A DNA stretch of 64,000 bases from an uncultured Tenacibaculum sp. (GTDB lineage: Bacteria; Bacteroidota; Bacteroidia; Flavobacteriales; Flavobacteriaceae), in assembly GCA_947504185.1 (NCBI GenBank), contig CANNGJ010000012.1:30471-94470 (forward strand), read 5' to 3'. Under the pieces are notes generated by a model, which searched no databases, was not told the DNA's origin, and saw nothing but the letters and a program-made list of their open reading frames with translations. Each line of letters begins with the position of its first letter. Position 1 is the stretch's first letter. The position numbers were made by a program, and so were the translations under genes. Positions 1 through 9,525 of the stretch are shown piece after piece.

Positions 1-3000
1 GGAGCTGTTCCTGAACTTATATTAACTATATAGCTTCTTGTAGATTGTTTTTTTGCTACTCTTAATGAAACAGTATTTGCTTCTTTAATTTCAAGTTCAA
101 AACATTGTTTGTAATCTCTACCATCTACTACTACACAAATTTCATATGTTCCTGGAGCTAAATTCTCATAAGTTGTTGAAGTAGCTGTTCCTGTTATAGT
201 TTGAGCAGTTCCTCCATTAAGAGTAACTGTATAATCAACAAATACTTCTTTAACATTAACTATTATTTTTCCATCATTCTCGCCAACACATGTTTCAGAT
301 ATTGATTCAACTGAAATGCTATTTGGGATTGTATAACTGGTATCACAAACATCTCCAATATTATTATTGTTAACATCTGCTTGATCTAGATTAGCTGTTG
401 TAAGACAATTATCATCACTATCCATAACACCATCTCCATCTGTATCTTGACAAACATCACCAATATTATTATTATCAGCATCTGCTTGATCTGGATTTGA
501 AGTTTCGGGACAATTATCATCTATATCTAAAACGCCATCTCCATCAGTATCTTGGCATACATCTCCAATATCGTTATTATCGACATCTTCTTGATTTGGA
601 TTCGCTGTGGTTGGGCAATTATCAACTCCGTTTAGAACACCATCACCATCTGCATCTCCATTAGGGTCTAATTTAAACTCTCCAGAAAAAATTCCTCTAC
701 CATAAGTTGCAGCAAAAACTACATTATCATCTCTTAAATCTAAATCAAGTACTGGTACATTACTCATTCCATTATAAGATTGAGTCCAAGTAGGTGAGCT
801 TTCGTCAAAATTACTTGTTTTCCAAACCCCTAAATCTGTACCAACTATAACTTCTTTTATATTTAATGGATTTTGTAAAATTGATTTTACAGGAATATCA
901 GGTAAATTACCTTCTTTATTCTTCCATGAAGAACCACCATTCTCTGAGTACCACACACTAACAACTCCATAATTATGCATAGTAACAAAGATTTGATTTT
1001 CATTTTCACCAAATTCTATATCAGAAATAGAACCTACAAAATTTGGCCCTGTAATTTCTGACCAATCACCGGGTCCTACATCAGCATTTTCAACCTTAAT
1101 AAGCTTTCCATTTTTAAGCCCCAAAAATAATGTACTAGAATTTGTAGTATATGGAGAAATTTTTAAAGTGGATGGTCCTGAAGTCATTAAAGAGTTAGAT
1201 AAATTGTTTTTTACAACTGAGTTCGATGTTGTAATGTTTGAATATCTCCTTATAATATTTCCATTTAAATCTGAGCTATAATTAGAGTACAATATGTTTA
1301 AATTAGAATCTAATTCTTCTTGATTTATAAAGTCCCCATTACGTGTGTTTTCATCATTTAGAACTACCCATTCAGCTGTTTTATAATTAAACAAATTAAT
1401 AGCTTGATTAAATACATAGTTAGTTATTAAATATTGGTCAGAGCCATCAGTATCAAAAAAGCTAGCAGCTCCATCTCCACCACTCACTCTATCTGAACTA
1501 TTAATTCCTGACACACCATCTTGAATTGCATGTGTACCATTATCTTGGGCTCCAGCTACAATAAATTCTTTTCCTTCGAAAGCTGTTGTTGGAGCTACAC
1601 CTAGAGTATAGAATTGAACTGTATTATAATTATTGTTTCTTGCCTCAATGTTAGTACCTGAATTATTAGAAAAATAAACACCTCCATCATTACCTAAAAC
1701 CATTTTAGACGATGAAGCAAAAGCTAAACCATGTTGATCTGCATGTACTTTAGAAACAGGTAGAGATATTAGATCATTATTATTTGACCACTTAGATATT
1801 TGACTCCATGAACTTCCTCCATTTGTTGACTTAAATAGATCTATCCCTCCTACATAAAGTATGTTTTCGTCATTTGGATCTACTCTTAATAACAAATCAT
1901 ACCACGCTTGTCCTCTAGTAAAATCATTAGCAGGAATCCCATTATCTACATCATTTGGTAGTGACAAATCATTTACATCAACAAAATCGTCAGTTGTTTT
2001 AAATATTTTAACTGGATTTGAATCATCACTCATATGAACTAAAGCATATACTGTTCCTGGATTTGTAGGAGATAAAGCTATTTCCGTTCTTCGTCCATCA
2101 GCCACTATATGCTTTAAAGCAAAAGTATTCCCATCGGTAGATTTTAAGATTGCTCCTCCTCCGTCACCAAAAGATGAACTTCTAGTTGTACTAACATAGA
2201 TAGAATTATCTGATGGTGATAATTTAATATTAATTGGTTCGTAATTATTACCTCCTGATGTTCTAGGCATATCCAATTTAGTGAAGTTTTCTCCATCTAT
2301 AGACTTGTAAACCCCTATAGAATCTCCTCCCAAGGAAGTTGTTCCGTGTCTATAGAACACATCTCCTACTGCAATATAAACTTCTGACACACCACCATTA
2401 TTACGAACTAGTATATCATTAATGTGGTGTATACCTGAAACTGTTGCTATACCATTAACGGCATCGAAATTACCACCTGTTAAAGTAACATTAACTGCTT
2501 CTGTATTTAAAGCAGATATTAACCCTTCTCCATCTACCTTACTTAGCATTATTGAAGGTATTGTTACATTTGGTCCATCAGTACCTGCTGCCATATTAAA
2601 TGGTGGTGTATCTTGATTATTTACAACAATAATTGCTTTTGCTCCAGCTTCTTGTACTTTTAGTGCTTTTAACGAAAAATTACATCCTCCTCTTCTTACA
2701 ACAGCAATTTTACCCTCTAATTCTGAAGCATTAGTAATATTATCACAAATATCATTTGTATCAGTAGGTGAAATTGTAGTATCAGAATTATCATCTTCTA
2801 CTAAAATTATATCAGTGGTAATTGGAGTGTCAATAGGGTTTCCGAATGCTTTAGATAAAACAGCTATATAATCTTTGGCAATACTTGCTGGTGAATTAAC
2901 AGTTAATTTTACATTATATTCAATTGTAGGGCTTTGAATATTCCTACCAACTACTCTATTCCAAGTATTTCCTCCATCTGTTGTTTTCCATAAACCATCA

Positions 3001-3599
3001 CCGTTTATTTCTCCATTCACAAATGTCTCACCTGTACCAACATAAAATATTTTAGGGTTATTTGGGTCAACAGCTATACAAGAAACAGCCAAATTTTCAT
3101 CAATACCTACTCTTACCCACTTAGAATCAGGATTAGATATATTGGTATTCTTCCATAATCCACCACTTACTCCACCTGCAAAAACAGTTTCGTTTGTAGT
3201 ATCGTTAGGATCAAAGATTAAAGCTCTTGTTCTTCCTCCTACATTATCGGGACCTCTTTCTATCCAAGCATTATCAGCTTCACCTGGAACCTTTTGAGCT
3301 ACTCTTTGCTTGTTTAAGGTTTTTTGAAGCTTATAGATATTCTCTTTATAAGTTTTTCCCGTTGCTGGGTTAATTTCACTTAAATGTTTTTGTTCAAAAT
3401 AAGCGTTAGGTGGTAAACCTTGTGCTTTTCTTTCTTTTTTTGGAAGTTCTCCTGTTTTTTGATAAGGATGATTCTTCAAAAATTCAGCATGTTGTTTTCT
3501 TAATTTATCAACTTCAGTTTCTGAACTGTTGATTGATTTAAAAACAACTCCTCCTATAGCCAAAGCTATTAAACTAATAAATAGTATTTTTTTATTCAT
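1..3599 (-). CDS. Large secreted propeller/PA-domain/thrombospondin-3 repeat protein, 3' end outside window
   Basis: The frame opens at an ATG at 3597-3599 and stays open to the left edge, giving 1199 codons without a stop. The N-terminus (MNKKILFISLIALAIGG) is a signal peptide. Residues about 120-280 and 350-970 carry repeated WxxxxxG and SxNGGxSW-type strands typical of BNR/sortilin (Vps10)-like beta-propellers. A protease-associated (PA) domain lies near residues 275-340 (GKIAVVRRGGCNFSLKA). Three calcium-binding thrombospondin type-3 repeats (DTDGDGVxDxxDNC) sit near residues 980-1085, followed by an Ig-like segment. In Bacteroidetes this architecture usually ends in a type IX secretion C-terminal domain, which would lie outside the window, so cell-surface or secreted location is inferred. 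Substrate and function are unknown. Confidence 0.9.
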   Translation of the reverse strand, partial: MNKKILFISLIALAIGGVVFKSINSSETEVDKLRKQHAEFLKNHPYQKTGELPKKERKAQGLPPNAYFEQKHLSEINPATGKTYKENIYKLQKTLNKQRVAQKVPGEADNAWIERGPDNVGGRTRALIFDPNDTTNETVFAGGVSGGLWKNTNISNPDSKWVRVGIDENLAVSCIAVDPNNPKIFYVGTGETFVNGEINGDGLWKTTDGGNTWNRVVGRNIQSPTIEYNVKLTVNSPASIAKDYIAVLSKAFGNPIDTPITTDIILVEDDNSDTTISPTDTNDICDNITNASELEGKIAVVRRGGCNFSLKALKVQEAGAKAIIVVNNQDTPPFNMAAGTDGPNVTIPSIMLSKVDGEGLISALNTEAVNVTLTGGNFDAVNGIATVSGIHHINDILVRNNGGVSEVYIAVGDVFYRHGTTSLGGDSIGVYKSIDGENFTKLDMPRTSGGNNYEPINIKLSPSDNSIYVSTTRSSSFGDGGGAILKSTDGNTFALKHIVADGRRTEIALSPTNPGTVYALVHMSDDSNPVKIFKTTDDFVDVNDLSLPNDVDNGIPANDFTRGQAWYDLLLRVDPNDENILYVGGIDLFKSTNGGSSWSQISKWSNNNDLISLPVSKVHADQHGLAFASSSKMVLGNDGGVYFSNNSGTNIEARNNNYNTVQFYTLGVAPTTAFEGKEFIVAGAQDNGTHAIQDGVSGINSSDRVSGGDGAASFFDTDGSDQYLITNYVFNQAINLFNYKTAEWVVLNDENTRNGDFINQEELDSNLNILYSNYSSDLNGNIIRRYSNITTSNSVVKNNLSNSLMTSGPSTLKISPYTTNSSTLFLGLKNGKLIKVENADVGPGDWSEITGPNFVGSISDIEFGENENQIFVTMHNYGVVSVWYSENGGSSWKNKEGNLPDIPVKSILQNPLNIKEVIVGTDLGVWKTSNFDESSPTWTQSYNGMSNVPVLDLDLRDDNVVFAATYGRGIFSGEFKLDPNGDADGDGVLNGVDNCPTTANPNQEDVDNNDIGDVCQDTDGDGVLDIDDNCPETSNPDQADADNNNIGDVCQDTDGDGVMDSDDNCLTTANLDQADVNNNNIGDVCDTSYTIPNSISVESISETCVGENDGKIIVNVKEVFVDYTVTLNGGTAQTITGTATSTTYENLAPGTYEICVVVDGRDYKQCFELEIKEANTVSLRVAKKQSTRSYIVNISSGTA
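349..663 (-). repeat. Three tandem 105-bp units encoding thrombospondin type-3 repeats
   Basis: Similar blocks start at about 349, 454 and 559, a period of 105 bp (35 residues). Each encodes a GD(I/V)CQDTDGDGV...DNCP-type Asp-rich calcium-binding unit inside the large secreted protein. This is a coding repeat and a likely site of unit gain or loss. Confidence 0.85.
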
Positions 3600-3673
3600 A
3601 ATAAAATCATTAATGTTTTATAGAACAGTTAAAGTAATTTATACCCTACCTTTTTTCTAAAAAAGCCGCAATA

Positions 3674-3690
3674 TATTGATTAAATCAATA
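3674..3690. promoter_or_regulatory. Perfect 8-bp inverted repeat between dgt and the secreted-protein gene
   Basis: TATTGATT-A-AATCAATA is a perfect palindrome about 75-90 bp upstream of the secreted-protein start and 24 bp past the dgt stop. It could be an operator or a weak terminator; it has no U-tract of note. Confidence 0.35.
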
Positions 3691-3713
3691 AAAATCTGGA
3701 CTCTAACAATTAA

Positions 3714-5054
3714 CTATATAATATTTCCTTTAATTTTTTTGTATAATCGTATTGCAAAACCATCTGATAAACTAGCAATAAAACTACTAACTTGCATGAC
3801 TCTGCCATATAAATTTTCTTTTTCTTGTTGATATTCTTTAGGTAATAAATTCAATACTAATTTATCGTAGTTTGATTGATTACCTTCAAATTTATTATTT
3901 AAAGCAGTTACAAACACATCTAATAAGTCAGCAATAATTTTATATCCTGCTACTTCTTTTTCGACCACATCTTTACTCTTGTAAATTTTATCAACACTAA
4001 TTTTAATTATATCGTTAATCTGTGCTTCATACTTACATTTATCTAATAAAGATTTTTCAAAACTTCCGTTTAAAATAGCTTCTTCGTTATCTAAAAATAT
4101 GTCAACAGCTTCATTAATTAATACACCAATAGCTAAGGCGCGCAAATAACTTACTCTATCTTTTTTATATTGAAGTGAATGATACTTTTTACTATCAATA
4201 GTATCTTTAACTAGCTTAATCATGTATTCCAAGGCGTAATCTTCGTCTATTACCCCTAAGTTAATACCATCTTCAAAATCGATGATGGTGTAACAAATAT
4301 CATCTGCTGCCTCTACTAAATATGCTAGTGGATGACGGTAATATGAAACCCCATTACTTTCTTTTTGTTGTAATCCTAAATCATTAGCCACATCTAAAAA
4401 AGCTTCTTTTTCAGATTGAAAAAAACCATATTTCTTATCAACAATATGCTTTGTTGGCTTTTTAGGAAGTGATTCTTTAGGGTATTTCATAAAAGCGCCT
4501 AAAGTTGCATAACTTAAACGCAAGCCTCCTTCTGTCCCTTGGTTACTTTCTGTAAGAATTTTGAATCCATTAGCATTTCCTTCAAAATCGATTAAATCTT
4601 GATATTCTTTTTCTGTTAATTGTTCTTTGTATTTTGCTCCATTACCAGTTTTAAAATATTCTCCAATTGCTTTTTCCCCTGAATGCCCAAAAGGCGGATT
4701 CCCGATATCGTGCATTACCGATGCGGCAGCAACGATAGCTCCGAAATCATTAAAGGTATATCCTAATTCTTTAAGATTAGGATGACGTTCTAATAATACC
4801 TTTCCTACACGTCTTCCTAAAGTTCTACCTACTACCGATACTTCTAAACTGTGTGTTAAACGCGTATGTACAAAATCGGTTTTTGATAATGGAATTACCT
4901 GTGTTTTATCTTGTAGACTACGAAAAGCAGATGAGAATATTATTCTATCAAAATCTACTTCGAACCCTAAACGAGTTTCATCTTGTTTTATTCGTTCGCG
5001 TTTTTGTGTATCTCCAAAACGTTTTAAAGAAAGTAATTGTTCCCAGTTCATCAT
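3714..5054 (-). CDS. dgt: Deoxyguanosinetriphosphate triphosphohydrolase (dGTPase)
   Basis: The 446-residue protein has the HD-superfamily metal site of dGTPases: R65-H68 (TRLTHSLEVS), the HD pair H115-D116 (VMHDIGNPPFGHSGE) and a distal Asp in EAADDICYTIIDFED. The family hydrolyses dGTP to deoxyguanosine and triphosphate. The N-terminus (MMNWEQLLS...RFGD) has the usual start of this family; either of the first two Met codons could initiate. It is the third gene of a minus-strand nucleotide-metabolism group (nrdB, nrdA, dgt) but is separated from nrdA by a hairpin terminator, so it probably has its own promoter or depends on read-through. Its placement beside ribonucleotide reductase suggests dNTP pool balancing, which is inference. 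Confidence 0.95.
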   Translation of the reverse strand: MMNWEQLLSLKRFGDTQKRERIKQDETRLGFEVDFDRIIFSSAFRSLQDKTQVIPLSKTDFVHTRLTHSLEVSVVGRTLGRRVGKVLLERHPNLKELGYTFNDFGAIVAAASVMHDIGNPPFGHSGEKAIGEYFKTGNGAKYKEQLTEKEYQDLIDFEGNANGFKILTESNQGTEGGLRLSYATLGAFMKYPKESLPKKPTKHIVDKKYGFFQSEKEAFLDVANDLGLQQKESNGVSYYRHPLAYLVEAADDICYTIIDFEDGINLGVIDEDYALEYMIKLVKDTIDSKKYHSLQYKKDRVSYLRALAIGVLINEAVDIFLDNEEAILNGSFEKSLLDKCKYEAQINDIIKISVDKIYKSKDVVEKEVAGYKIIADLLDVFVTALNNKFEGNQSNYDKLVLNLLPKEYQQEKENLYGRVMQVSSFIASLSDGFAIRLYKKIKGNII

Positions 5055-5082
5055 TTGAATAAAATTTGTCGAATTTACTAAA

Positions 5083-5110
5083 AAAAGAGAAGCCTTTCGA
5101 CTTCTCTTTT
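5083..5110 (-). terminator. Intrinsic terminator downstream of nrdA
   Basis: A 10-bp stem AAAAGAGAAG/CTTCTCTTTT with an 8-nt loop lies 25 bp past the nrdA stop. Read on the minus strand it runs into a T-rich tail. Confidence 0.8.
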
Positions 5111-5134
5111 ATCACTTTTAATCTAATTTTTGGT

Positions 5135-7534
5135 TTAAGAACCACACATTAAACAATCATCATCTGGTGCTCCGTTTTTAGAAGCATCTACCATTGCTTT
5201 AAATTCTGCTGCACTCATTGGTTTTTCTTCCTCGATTACATCAGCTTTTTTCTCTATATTTAATGTAAATTGTTTTGCATTTACAGCAGATTTTGTACGT
5301 AAATAATACATTCCTGTTTTTAATCCACTCTTCCAAGCATAGAAATGCATTGAAGTTAATTTTGCAAAATCAGGATCTTTCATAAATAAGTTTAACGACT
5401 GAGATTGATCGATAAAATATCCTCTATGGCGTGCCATATCGATAATATCTTTCATACTCATTTCCCAAACTGTTTTATATAAATCTTTTAACTCTTGTGG
5501 AATTGTCTCAATATGTTGGATAGATCCGTTTGCACGCATAATATCTTCTTTCATATTGTTATCCCATAAATTAAGCTCTACTAAATCTTCTAATAAATGC
5601 TTGTTTACAACGATAAATTCACCCGATAATACTCTACGCGTATAAATATTAGAAGTGTATGGTTCGAATGCTTCGTTGTTTCCTAAAATCTGAGACGTTG
5701 ATGCTGTAGGCATTGGCGCAACTAATAATGAGTTACGAACTCCATGCTTTTTAACTTCTTTACGTAATGCATTCCAATCCCAACGACCACTTAATTCCTC
5801 GTCTTTAATTCCCCACATATTGTATTGGAATTCTCCTTCAGACATCGGTGATCCTTTAAATGTTGAATATGGCTCTTTTGCTTTTGCAACTTCCATAGAT
5901 GAAGTTACAGATGCAAAATATAAAGTTTCAAAAATTTCTTGGTTTAACTTCTTAGCTTCATCTGATGTAAACGGCATACGTAACATAATAAAAGCATCTG
6001 CTAACCCTTGAATTCCTAATCCTACCGGACGATGACGAACGTTAGAATTCTCTGCTTCAATAACAGGATAGTAGTTACGGTCAATAACCGTATCTAAGTT
6101 TCTAATTACCTTTTTAGTTACTTTGAATAACTTGTCGTGATCGAAAAACTTGTTTCCGTTTTCATCTTCTCCAACAAACATTGGAATTGCAATTGATGCT
6201 AAATTACATACCGCCACCTCATCTTCAGCAGTATATTCCATAATCTCAGTACATAAATTTGAAGAACGAATGGTTCCTAAATTCTTTTGATTCGATTTAC
6301 GGTTCGCAGCATCTTTATATAACATGTACGGAGTACCTGTTTCAATTTGCGATTCTAATATTTTCTCCCATAAATCACGAGCCTTAATTGTTTTTCTACC
6401 TTTACCAGCAGCTTCGTAACTTGTATATAAACGCTCGAATTCTTTACCGTACGTGTCAAATAAATTAGGGCATTCGTGTGGGCACATTAACGTCCACTCT
6501 CCGTCTTGTTGTACACGCTCCATAAATAAATCAGAAATCCACATTGCGTAAAATAAATCACGTGCACGCATTTCTTCTTTACCATGGTTTTTCTTTAAAT
6601 CTAAGAAATCATAAATATCAGCATGCCAAGGCTCTAAATACATAGCGAAAGAACCTTTACGCTTCCCTCCTCCTTGATCTACATAACGTGCCGTGTCGTT
6701 AAATACACGTAACATTGGTACAATTCCGTTTGATGTTCCATTAGTTCCAGCAATATAACTTCCTGTAGCACGGATGTTATGTAAAGACAAACCAATACCT
6801 CCAGCAGATTGTGAAATCTTAGCTGTTTGTTTTAATGTATCATAAATACCATCAATACTATCATCTTGCATTTGTAATAAGAAACATGACGACATTTGTG
6901 GTTTTGGTGTACCAGCATTAAATAAGGTAGGAGTTGCATGTGTAAAGTATTTTTTACTCATTAACTCGTATGTAGCAATTGCCTCATCAATGTCTTCTTT
7001 ATGAATACCTATTGATACACGCATTAACATTTGTTGCGGACGCTCAACAATGTTACCGTTTAATTTTAATAAATATGAACGCTCTAACGTTTTAAAACCA
7101 AAGTAATCGTAATTAAAATCACGACTGTAAATAATTGTAGAATCTAATTTATCAGCGTTCTTCATGATGATATCATACACATCATCAGCTAATAAAGGAG
7201 ATTTTTTTTCTGTACGAGGATTTACATATTTGTACAAATCAGTCATCGTTTCAGAAAACGATTTCTTTGTGTTTTTATGTAAATTAGATACGGCAATTCT
7301 TGCAGCTAGTTTTGCATAATCAGGATGTGCTGTAGTCATCGTTGCAGCAACCTCGGCTGCTAAATTATCTAATTCAGAAGTAGTTACACCATCATACAAC
7401 CCTTCAATAACTCGCATTGCTACTTTCACTGGATCAACAATTTTGTTTAATCCATAACACATTTTTTTAACCCTGGCTGTGATTTTGTCGAACATCACAG
7501 GTTCTTTCCTACCGTCTCTTTTTGCTACATACAT
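5135..7534 (-). CDS. nrdA: Ribonucleoside-diphosphate reductase class Ia, alpha subunit
   Basis: The 799-residue large subunit reduces ribonucleoside diphosphates to deoxyribonucleotides with NrdB. An ATP-cone occupies residues 1-90 ([18 protein letters not shown]...), implying dATP/ATP activity control. The barrel carries SSCFLLQM (active-site Cys), NLCTEIM with the radical-relay Cys-x-Glu region, and a [28 protein letters not shown] block. The C-terminus DDDCLMCGS supplies the mobile CxxC pair that is re-reduced by thioredoxin, and trxA lies 1.5 kb upstream. The gene follows nrdB on the same strand with a 191-bp gap full of small hairpins. Length and motifs are complete. Confidence 0.97.
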   Translation of the reverse strand: MYVAKRDGRKEPVMFDKITARVKKMCYGLNKIVDPVKVAMRVIEGLYDGVTTSELDNLAAEVAATMTTAHPDYAKLAARIAVSNLHKNTKKSFSETMTDLYKYVNPRTEKKSPLLADDVYDIIMKNADKLDSTIIYSRDFNYDYFGFKTLERSYLLKLNGNIVERPQQMLMRVSIGIHKEDIDEAIATYELMSKKYFTHATPTLFNAGTPKPQMSSCFLLQMQDDSIDGIYDTLKQTAKISQSAGGIGLSLHNIRATGSYIAGTNGTSNGIVPMLRVFNDTARYVDQGGGKRKGSFAMYLEPWHADIYDFLDLKKNHGKEEMRARDLFYAMWISDLFMERVQQDGEWTLMCPHECPNLFDTYGKEFERLYTSYEAAGKGRKTIKARDLWEKILESQIETGTPYMLYKDAANRKSNQKNLGTIRSSNLCTEIMEYTAEDEVAVCNLASIAIPMFVGEDENGNKFFDHDKLFKVTKKVIRNLDTVIDRNYYPVIEAENSNVRHRPVGLGIQGLADAFIMLRMPFTSDEAKKLNQEIFETLYFASVTSSMEVAKAKEPYSTFKGSPMSEGEFQYNMWGIKDEELSGRWDWNALRKEVKKHGVRNSLLVAPMPTASTSQILGNNEAFEPYTSNIYTRRVLSGEFIVVNKHLLEDLVELNLWDNNMKEDIMRANGSIQHIETIPQELKDLYKTVWEMSMKDIIDMARHRGYFIDQSQSLNLFMKDPDFAKLTSMHFYAWKSGLKTGMYYLRTKSAVNAKQFTLNIEKKADVIEEEKPMSAAEFKAMVDASKNGAPDDDCLMCGS

Positions 7535-7559
7535 ATATTTACTGGTTTTAATTTGGTTA

Positions 7560-7726
7560 ATAGCGTCGCTAAAGCATTACACTTAAACAACTATACGTTA
7601 AAATAATTTTGTTTCTTTTTGAAACCATATGGTGCTAAAGCACCGAAGTACTTTAGCAAAATTTACCGCATGTAGGGGGTAGCAGTATTTATTTAATAAT
7701 TAAATCTTTGACTATCGCTAGGCGAT
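7560..7726. other. nrdB-nrdA spacer with several short hairpins
   Basis: The 191-bp gap holds TAGCGTCGCTA (7560-7570), GTTTC-N5-GAAAC (near 7610), GGTGC-TAAA-GCACC (near 7632) and, touching the nrdB stop codon, ATCGCTAGGCGAT (7714-7726). No open reading frame or strong terminator is seen. The hairpins may set the nrdB:nrdA mRNA ratio or stabilise the nrdB 3' end; this is inference. The last palindrome has a relative at 18761-18789. Confidence 0.4.
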
Positions 7727-8697
7727 TAAAAATCAGCATCAAAGCTGATGTCTCCAGTACCTCCAGAAGAAACTCCTGCTTTTTGGTACTCAGAAACTCT
7801 TTTTTCAAAGAAGTTTGTTTTTCCTTCTAAAGAAATCATTTCCATAAAATCGAACGGATTGGTAGCCTCGTACTCTTTATCACATCCAAACTCTAATAAT
7901 AAACGATCAGTTACATACTCTAAATACTGTGTCATTAACTTGGCATTCATACCAATTAAACTTACAGGTAAAGATTCTGTAATAAACTCTCTTTCAATAT
8001 TAAGTGCATCGATAATAATTTCGCGAATACGCTCTTTCGGCACTTTATTTACCATATGATGATTGTGCAAATGAACTGCAAAGTCACAGTGCATACCTTC
8101 ATCACGAGAAATTAACTCATTAGAAAAAGTTAATCCTGGTAACAATCCTCTTTTCTTAAGCCAAAAAATAGAGCAAAACGATCCTGAAAAGAATATTCCT
8201 TCAACAGCAGCAAAAGCAATTAAACGCTCTGCAAACGAATCTGAATCTATCCATTTTAAAGCCCAATCTGCTTTTTTCTTAATTGCCGGAAAAACCTCAA
8301 TCGCTTTAAACAACTTATCTTTTTCTTCTTCATTCTTTACATACGTATCTATTAATAAAGAGTAGGTTTCAGAATGAACATTTTCCATCATAATTTGGAA
8401 ACCATAAAAGAATTTCGCTTCAGAATACTGAACTTCGTTTACAAAGTTCTCTGCTAAATTTTCATTTACAATTCCATCAGAAGCTGCAAAAAATGCTAAA
8501 ATATGTTTGATAAAATAACGCTCATCATCTGTTAACTTCGTATTCCAATCATTTAAATCAGAATGTAAATCGATTTCTTCGGCTGTCCAAAAACAAGCTT
8601 GTTGTTTTTTATACCATTCCCATAAATCGTTATGTTGAATAGGAAAAATTACAAATCTATCTTTGTTTTCTTGTAAAATTGGTTCGATTGCAGCCAT
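7726..8697 (-). CDS. nrdB: Ribonucleoside-diphosphate reductase class Ia, beta subunit
   Basis: The 323-residue radical-generating subunit has the full di-iron set: D74, E105 and H108, E167, E201 and H204. The tyrosyl-radical residue is Y112 in ENVHSETYS, aligned with E. coli Y122 in ETIHSRSY. It partners NrdA, encoded directly downstream. The nrdB-then-nrdA order is common in Flavobacteria. A 300-bp upstream space holds an AATCTTTG sequence resembling a -7 box and, further up, the palindrome TAGTGATAATCACTA (8905-8919), which may be regulatory. No recognisable NrdR box pair was found. Confidence 0.96.
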   Translation of the reverse strand: MAAIEPILQENKDRFVIFPIQHNDLWEWYKKQQACFWTAEEIDLHSDLNDWNTKLTDDERYFIKHILAFFAASDGIVNENLAENFVNEVQYSEAKFFYGFQIMMENVHSETYSLLIDTYVKNEEEKDKLFKAIEVFPAIKKKADWALKWIDSDSFAERLIAFAAVEGIFFSGSFCSIFWLKKRGLLPGLTFSNELISRDEGMHCDFAVHLHNHHMVNKVPKERIREIIIDALNIEREFITESLPVSLIGMNAKLMTQYLEYVTDRLLLEFGCDKEYEATNPFDFMEMISLEGKTNFFEKRVSEYQKAGVSSGGTGDISFDADF

Positions 8698-8943
8698 TAT
8701 ATTTTGAGGTAAATTTTAGTTGTTGTTTTCTTTTCTTGGGGGAGAAACAAAGATTCAAAAAATTACTAAAAGCTGAAAGCTATACTTATTCACAAATCCC
8801 TTGAAGTTTTTAACAAATTGATGTTTTATAGAAAAAATACGTCGTTTTTCAAAAAACCCAAAACCCTGTTTTTAAAGGGTTTAAAATTAAAAAAAGAGCT
8901 TGCGTAGTGATAATCACTAAGTTTCTTGTTTTAAGTTTAAACC
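8698..8943. other. nrdB upstream region with two palindromes
   Basis: This non-coding stretch before nrdB carries AAACCCT-N8-AGGGTTT (8861-8882) and the near-perfect palindrome TAGTGAT-A-ATCACTA (8905-8919). It contains no convincing reading frame. Either repeat could be an operator for the nrdB-nrdA promoter. Confidence 0.4.
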
Positions 8944-8978
8944 AAAAAAAAGTGCTGTTTTTTAACACCACTTTTTTT
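8944..8978 (-). terminator. Intrinsic terminator downstream of trxA
   Basis: The stem AGTGcTGTT/AACAcCACT is flanked by an A-tract and a T-tract, so it can act in both directions. It lies 23 bp past the trxA stop. Confidence 0.75.
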
Positions 8979-9000
8979 CTTCTTTTATTCAATAAACTTA

Positions 9001-9360
9001 TCACTTCTGTACTTTTAAAACATCTGCAATAATTTGTTCAATTTGTTTTTGAGGTAACGCTCCGTGAGCCATTTGAGGTTCTTCTCCTATTGGACAAAAT
9101 AACATAGAAGGAATACTTCTAATTCCAAAAGCTGCTGAAAGTTCAGGTTCTGCTTCTGTATCTATCTTATAAATATTTACTTTACCTTCATAATCTTTAC
9201 CTAATTGTTCTAAAACTGGTGCTAATGCTTTACATGGTCCACACCAATCAGCATAAAAATCTATTAATGCTGGTTTATCTCCTTCAAATTTCCACTCTTT
9301 ATTTACTTCAAAATTAAATACTTTTTCTAAAAAAGTCTCTTTCGTTAAATTTTCTGTCAT
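9001..9360 (-). CDS. trxA: Thioredoxin
   Basis: The 119-residue thioredoxin fold carries the active site W39-C40-G-P-C43 and the cis-proline P84 in IRSIPSMLF. It is a cytoplasmic disulfide reductant with no signal peptide. It stands just upstream of nrdB and nrdA on the same strand, and ribonucleotide reductase needs a thioredoxin or glutaredoxin to regenerate its CxxC, so a functional link is likely. The N-terminal extension (about 20 residues) is slightly longer than in E. coli TrxA. A TACCTTTA sequence upstream resembles a -7 box. Confidence 0.93.
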   Translation of the reverse strand: MTENLTKETFLEKVFNFEVNKEWKFEGDKPALIDFYADWCGPCKALAPVLEQLGKDYEGKVNIYKIDTEAEPELSAAFGIRSIPSMLFCPIGEEPQMAHGALPQKQIEQIIADVLKVQK

Positions 9361-9492
9361 TCTTTTATTTTTACTAATTCTTTACCTGAAAAATTCAAGC
9401 ATAAAGGTAGTCGTTTTTATTTCTAAAGTTTACAAATGTGTTATTCTCTGTTAAATTCATCTTAAAAAAGAAGTGTACTTCAGTTTTTCTAC

Positions 9493-9500
9493 TAATTTTG
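9493..9500 (+). promoter_or_regulatory. Bacteroidetes -7 box before the prolyl oligopeptidase gene
   Basis: TAATTTTG matches TANNTTTG, 26 bp before the ATG. No clear -33 TTG was found at the expected distance. Confidence 0.5.
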
Positions 9501-9525
9501 AAAGCATTAACCAATCATTTATTTA

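Noticed and set aside
349..663. Regularly spaced direct repeats that could suggest a CRISPR array
   Set aside because: The 105-bp period is in frame and encodes Asp-rich thrombospondin type-3 units; there are no unique spacers.
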